Shown here: one piece after another, positions 12,001 through 12,446 of the stretch | How positions within the stretch are numbered: the stretch's first letter is position 1 | Layout of the letters: every line of letters starts with the position of its first letter | Assembly: GCA_025937035.1 (NCBI GenBank) | Contig: JAICSG010000050.1 | Location: 1-12,446 of the forward strand | Direction: 5' to 3' | DNA: 12,446 nucleotides | Source of the DNA: Thermoanaerobaculia bacterium | GTDB lineage: Bacteria; Acidobacteriota; Thermoanaerobaculia; Multivoradales; UBA5704 | Notes under the pieces: model-generated | The model's database searches: none | What the model was told of the DNA's origin: nothing | Seen by the model: only the letters and a program-made list of their open reading frames with translations | Made by a program: the position numbers and the translations under genes

Positions 12001-12446
12001 GGCGCGGCGGCTGTCGCGGGAATTCGCGCGGCTGCCGTTCGACCTCGCGCGGGGCCTGATGGTGCGGGCTCTGCTGGTGCGCTTCGCGGCCGGTGAGCAC
12101 GCGGCCTTCTTCACGATGCACCACATCGCGAGCGACGGCTGGTCGACCGGCGTGCTGATCGGCGAGGTCTCGGCGCTCTACACCGCCTTCCGCGAGGGGC
12201 GGCCCTCGCCGCTGCCCGCGCTGCCGATCCAGTACCTCGACTACGCCCGTTGGCAGCGAGGCTGGCTCACGGCGGAGGTCCTGGAGCGGGAGCTCGCCCA
12301 CTGGCGCGAGGTGCTCGTTGGGATCCCGACGCTACAGCTCCCGACCGATCGGCCCAGGCCGCCGTTCCAGACCTTCCTCGGCGCGGTCCGGGGCTTCACC
12401 GTGCCGGCGGCCACCGCGGCGGCTCTCAAGACGCTGGGCCAGCGCC
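1..12446 (+). CDS. Hybrid NRPS-PKS megasynthase with embedded sulfotransferase (partial at both ends)
   Basis: One uninterrupted frame spans the whole window (first full codon at base 2, last at 12443-12445). I translated it through and met no stop. The protein is a cytosolic multimodular assembly line. Order of domains: (A tail)-T1-KS-AT-degenerate KR-T2-C1-A1-T3-C2-A2-T4-ST-C3(start). It would build a segment X, then a C2 unit from malonyl-CoA with the beta-keto group probably kept, then Gly, then Ser (possibly sulfonated or dehydrated), and pass it on. Each carrier Ser needs 4'-phosphopantetheine from a PPTase not seen here. The window begins inside an adenylation domain and ends inside a condensation domain, so more modules exist on both sides. 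No epimerase, methyltransferase, thioesterase or docking domain is present. The substrate predictions come from active-site residues read by eye; the product is unknown. Confidence 0.97.
2..58 (+). other. C-terminal tail of an upstream adenylation domain (motif A10)
   Basis: The first residues, PNGKVDRRALP (bases 2-34), are core motif A10 of an NRPS adenylation domain. The Lys at 11-13 corresponds to the conserved catalytic lysine (position 517 in GrsA numbering). The rest of the domain lies before the window, so its amino-acid specificity cannot be read. It shows that the PKS module downstream receives an amino-acid-derived chain. Confidence 0.93.
80..289 (+). other. Carrier domain T1 (PCP) feeding the ketosynthase
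   Basis: This peptidyl carrier domain of about 70 residues has the motif FFDVGGHSLLL. The Ser at 179-181 (residue 60) is the predicted phosphopantetheine site. The helix after it, HSLLLVRLHSRLQEVLG, and the following ISLMELFNHPTV are typical, from memory, of PCPs placed directly before a ketosynthase in NRPS-to-PKS junctions. A linker of about 30 residues rich in Ala/Pro/Glu (290-379) joins it to the KS. Confidence 0.95.
380..1651 (+). other. Ketosynthase domain (KS), type I modular, NRPS-to-PKS junction
   Basis: This domain carries out decarboxylative Claisen condensation of malonyl-S-T2 with the chain held on T1. It runs from GIAIVGMAGRFP to GGTNAHVVLEE, about 424 residues, which is full length. 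The active-site Cys is in TACSTS at 890-892 (residue 297). The two catalytic His are in VECHGSGT at 1298-1300 (residue 433) and in SIGHLGAAAG at 1412-1414 (residue 471). All three are present with normal spacing, so it should be active. Small variation: the usual EAHGTGT is ECHGSGT here. As it follows a PCP, it belongs functionally with hybrid KSs that accept aminoacyl or peptidyl thioesters. Confidence 0.97.
1652..1930 (+). other. KS-AT linker domain
   Basis: This segment of about 93 residues between KS and AT contains WQLLVLSARTETALDAA, then ADLADVAHTLQVGR and a WRRTLV stretch. These are the usual landmarks of the structured KS-AT adaptor in type I PKS modules. It is followed by a Gly-rich turn (GGGGR) just before the AT begins. 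No catalytic role is expected. Confidence 0.85.
1931..2860 (+). other. Acyltransferase domain (AT), predicted malonyl-CoA specific
   Basis: This domain loads the extender unit onto T2. The nucleophile lies in GYSLGEY, with Ser at 2279-2281 (residue 760); the more common form is GHSxGE. The specificity motif HAFHS (2567-2581, residues 856-860) is the malonyl type, in contrast to the YASH type of methylmalonyl ATs. The N-terminal motif is PGVGDHYPGM rather than the common PGQGxQ. I recall this variant from hybrid NRPS-PKS ATs. The ending LLEVGPGQGL is normal. The domain is complete and probably active. Confidence 0.93.
2861..3058 (+). other. Post-AT linker
   Basis: This stretch ends in the classical post-AT signature LPLPTYPFERRRFWIEP (about 3002-3046). 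It wraps back on the KS-AT core in known type I PKS structures. It marks the end of the KS-AT unit and the start of the reductive-loop position, which here holds only the degenerate ketoreductase. Confidence 0.85.
3080..3919 (+). other. Degenerate, shortened ketoreductase remnant (psi-KR), probably inactive
   Basis: The first part has the look of a KR structural subdomain: WLQVPAWRRAALP at 3101, then CREIDLPPV, and the AAEILAGRDEAVAYSPRGHRWVRRL run near 3485-3550. The following catalytic half (3599-3919, residues 1200-1306) is about 107 residues instead of the usual roughly 200. The NADPH-binding TGGxGxxG is replaced by LLGEGALADAAARW. Where the catalytic Ser (SS) and Tyr (YAAANAF) should stand, the protein reads LVLAARGGEP and AAAAAWAELFAL. 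The strand after them, ESGLPWRSVTFEG, still matches the end of a KR fold. I infer loss of cofactor binding and of catalysis, so the beta-keto group should stay. It may remain as a structural spacer. The alignment is by eye only. Confidence 0.72.
3995..4060 (+). other. Pro/Gly-rich interdomain linker
   Basis: About 22 residues of low complexity (TPPQPPGPPGTGAPTPSPRR and onward, residues 1332-1353) join the KR remnant to the carrier. Such stretches are flexible tethers. It is the only strongly Pro-rich linker in the window. Confidence 0.8.
4082..4306 (+). other. Carrier domain T2 of the PKS module (PCP-like)
   Basis: This carrier holds malonyl, then the beta-ketoacyl chain. The motif is FFELGGHSLLGTRL with Ser at 4187-4189 (residue 1396). 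LGGHS is the signature of NRPS peptidyl carriers; PKS acyl carriers more often have LGxDS. The helix-3 region ISALFESPTVAGLA is also NRPS-like. It stands in the ACP position, between the KR remnant and C1, so it must work with both the KS/AT and a condensation domain. Confidence 0.93.
4328..5641 (+). other. Condensation domain C1 (joins ketoacyl chain to Gly)
   Basis: This domain forms the amide bond between the chain on T2 and the amino acid on T3. Visible core motifs: LSFAQERFWFLD (C1), RRHEALRTVF (C2), HHIIADHWS (C3 active site, 4757-4783), YADYAAWQRR, GVFINTLALR (C5) and QDLPFEKLVEEL. The two His, 1586 and 1587, and Asp1591 are present. The Gly of HHxxxDG is replaced by His1592. No epimerase precedes it, so it is most likely of the LCL-like class. 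Length is about 438 residues, complete. Confidence 0.95.
5744..7198 (+). other. Adenylation domain A1, predicted glycine-activating
   Basis: This domain activates an amino acid with ATP and loads it onto T3. Core motifs are present: LKAGGAYVPLDP (A2), YTSGSTGKPKG (A3, 6188-6220), NLYGPTETT (A5), YRTGDLAR (A7), [20 protein letters not shown] (A8) and NGKVDRKALP (A10). Binding-pocket residues aligned by eye to GrsA positions 235, 236, 239, 278, 299, 301, 322, 330, 331 and 517 read D2109, I2110, L2113, Q2152, L2175, G2177, L2199, V2207, W2208, K2391, i.e. DILQLGLVWK. From memory the glycine code is DILQLGLIWK, one conservative change away. The domain is complete and should be active. Confidence 0.93.
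7229..7459 (+). other. Carrier domain T3 (PCP, glycyl)
   Basis: This standard peptidyl carrier has DDFFALGGHSILATRL, with the phosphopantetheine Ser at 7337-7339 (residue 2446), then LPLRVLFEAPTVSRLA. It completes the Gly module C1-A1-T3 and presents the chain to C2. A short linker of Arg/Ala/Gly leads into C2. Confidence 0.95.
7487..8815 (+). other. Condensation domain C2 (joins chain to Ser)
   Basis: This domain forms the bond between the glycyl end on T3 and the serine on T4. Motifs: LSFAQERLWFLHQ, RRHESLRTFF, HHIASDAWS (7910-7936; His2637, His2638, Asp2642), YADFAVWQREWL, GLLINTLALR and QDVPFEKLVAEL. The Gly of HHxxxDG is Ala2643, a variant seen in other LCL domains. The domain is complete, about 443 residues. 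No epimerisation domain lies before it, so an L/achiral (Gly) donor is expected. Confidence 0.95.
8888..10393 (+). other. Adenylation domain A2, predicted serine-activating
   Basis: This domain activates serine and loads T4. Motifs: LKAGAAYVPLDP, FTSGSTGRPKG (9335-9367), FSFDVSVWELF (A4), NLYGPTEAA (A5), YKTGDLAR (A7), [20 protein letters not shown] (A8) and SGKVDRRALP (A10). Pocket residues aligned by eye to the GrsA positions read D3158, V3159, W3162, H3201, V3226, S3228, L3254, V3262, D3263, K3456, i.e. DVWHVSLVDK. The serine codes I remember are DVWHFSLVDK (EntF) and DVWHLSLIDK, so nine of ten positions match EntF. A serine hydroxyl is the natural acceptor for the sulfotransferase that follows T4. 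Confidence 0.92.
10433..10645 (+). other. Carrier domain T4 (seryl), atypical and likely ST-associated
   Basis: This carrier has DDFFAMGGNSITGAVLINRLQ-type sequence, with Ser at 10535-10537 (residue 3512). It has GGNS where the other three carriers have GGHS. Helix 2 and beyond (LGEIVHVVVLFDAPTVARMG) also differ clearly from T1-T3. The differences lie on surfaces that usually contact partner domains. A linker of about 50 residues with a Gly/Glu-rich part and a predicted helix (IGEAEIARFRELIVPL, 10730-10777) leads to the ST. Confidence 0.9.
10802..11668 (+). other. PAPS-dependent sulfotransferase domain (ST), Sulfotransfer_3-like
   Basis: This domain transfers a sulfonate group from PAPS to a hydroxyl, here most likely of the seryl unit on T4. 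The 5'-phosphosulfate loop is VLSPPRSGSTLLRVML (10817-10864; Arg3611, Ser3612, Gly3613, Ser3614, Thr3615). The 3'-phosphate motif is LIRHPYGMIHSF (11198-11233; Arg3735, Ser3743). Between them stands VDKTPSYA (11114-11137). Near the end come RFEDLVADPERALQELCAALG (from 11378) and the RMTDGLHAESRMLGD region. Length of about 289 residues is that of a whole bacterial sulfotransferase. It is fused in frame between T4 and C3, with no thioesterase after it. This differs from the CurM-type ST-TE ending of curacin A synthesis, where ST sulfonates a beta-hydroxyl before terminal-alkene formation. The ST fold is certain; acceptor and product are inferred. Confidence 0.93.
11660..11722 (+). other. Ala/Pro-rich linker between ST and C3, with a short GGC-type run
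   Basis: The linker contains a run of alanines followed by Trp and a Pro/Glu-rich stretch (WKPIEPAPAEPGSAWP). At DNA level 11662-11680 is a short GGC-like trinucleotide run encoding the alanines. It is a flexible hinge that probably lets T4 reach both ST and C3. Confidence 0.75.
11723..12446 (+). other. Condensation domain C3 (partial, cut by window end)
   Basis: About 241 residues of a condensation domain: LSFSQERLWVLDRI, RRHSVLRSFF, HHIASDGWS (12119-12145; His4040, His4041, Asp4045, Gly4046, the canonical motif) and IQYLDYARWQRGWL. It accepts the chain from T4 after any ST action and must pass it to a module beyond the window. The C2 motif reads RHSVLRS in place of the usual RHExLRT (Ser3959 for Glu). 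The second half of the domain is not in the window. Confidence 0.94.

Noticed and set aside
10835..12301. Antisense open stretch of about 488 codons opposite ST and C3, and other antisense ones
   Set aside because: Low-complexity composition mirrors the codon bias of the sense strand. No recognisable motif or ribosome-binding site, and the sense strand encodes clear domains throughout.

Overview
The window is one continuous coding frame on the + strand (codons start at base 2, 5, 8 and so on). It has no stop from the first base to the last, about 4,148 codons. It is an internal piece of a giant hybrid non-ribosomal peptide synthetase / type I polyketide synthase (NRPS-PKS). Neither the start nor the stop of the gene lies in the window. 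There is no intergenic DNA, RNA gene, mobile element, CRISPR array, promoter or terminator. GC content is very high (by eye about 70% or more) with strong G/C preference at third codon positions. This fits a large-genome, high-GC secondary-metabolite producer. The style of the condensation domains reminds me of Acidobacteriota or Myxococcota more than Streptomyces, but this is a weak impression and the taxon is not settled by the sequence.

Layout in order: tail of an upstream adenylation domain (2-58); carrier T1 (80-289); ketosynthase KS (380-1651); malonyl-type acyltransferase AT (1931-2860) with its post-AT linker; a shrunken and apparently dead ketoreductase remnant (3080-3919); Pro-rich linker (3995-4060); PCP-like carrier T2 (4082-4306); condensation C1 (4328-5641); adenylation A1, predicted glycine (5744-7198); carrier T3 (7229-7459); condensation C2 (7487-8815); adenylation A2, predicted serine (8888-10393); unusual carrier T4 (10433-10645); an in-line PAPS-dependent sulfotransferase ST (10802-11668); then the start of condensation C3 (11723 to the end).

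Read as an assembly line, an upstream amino-acid module hands its aminoacyl or peptidyl chain on T1 to the KS, which extends it by one malonate unit. The ketoreductase remnant probably cannot reduce the new beta-keto group. C1/A1/T3 then add glycine and C2/A2/T4 add serine. The chain, now ending in seryl-S-T4, lies next to a fused sulfotransferase before C3 passes it on to another module.

The ST after a serine module, in mid-chain rather than before a terminating thioesterase, is the standout feature. It could make an O-sulfoserine residue, or sulfate could serve as a leaving group to give dehydroalanine. The T4 carrier differs from the three other carriers and may be specialised for the ST.
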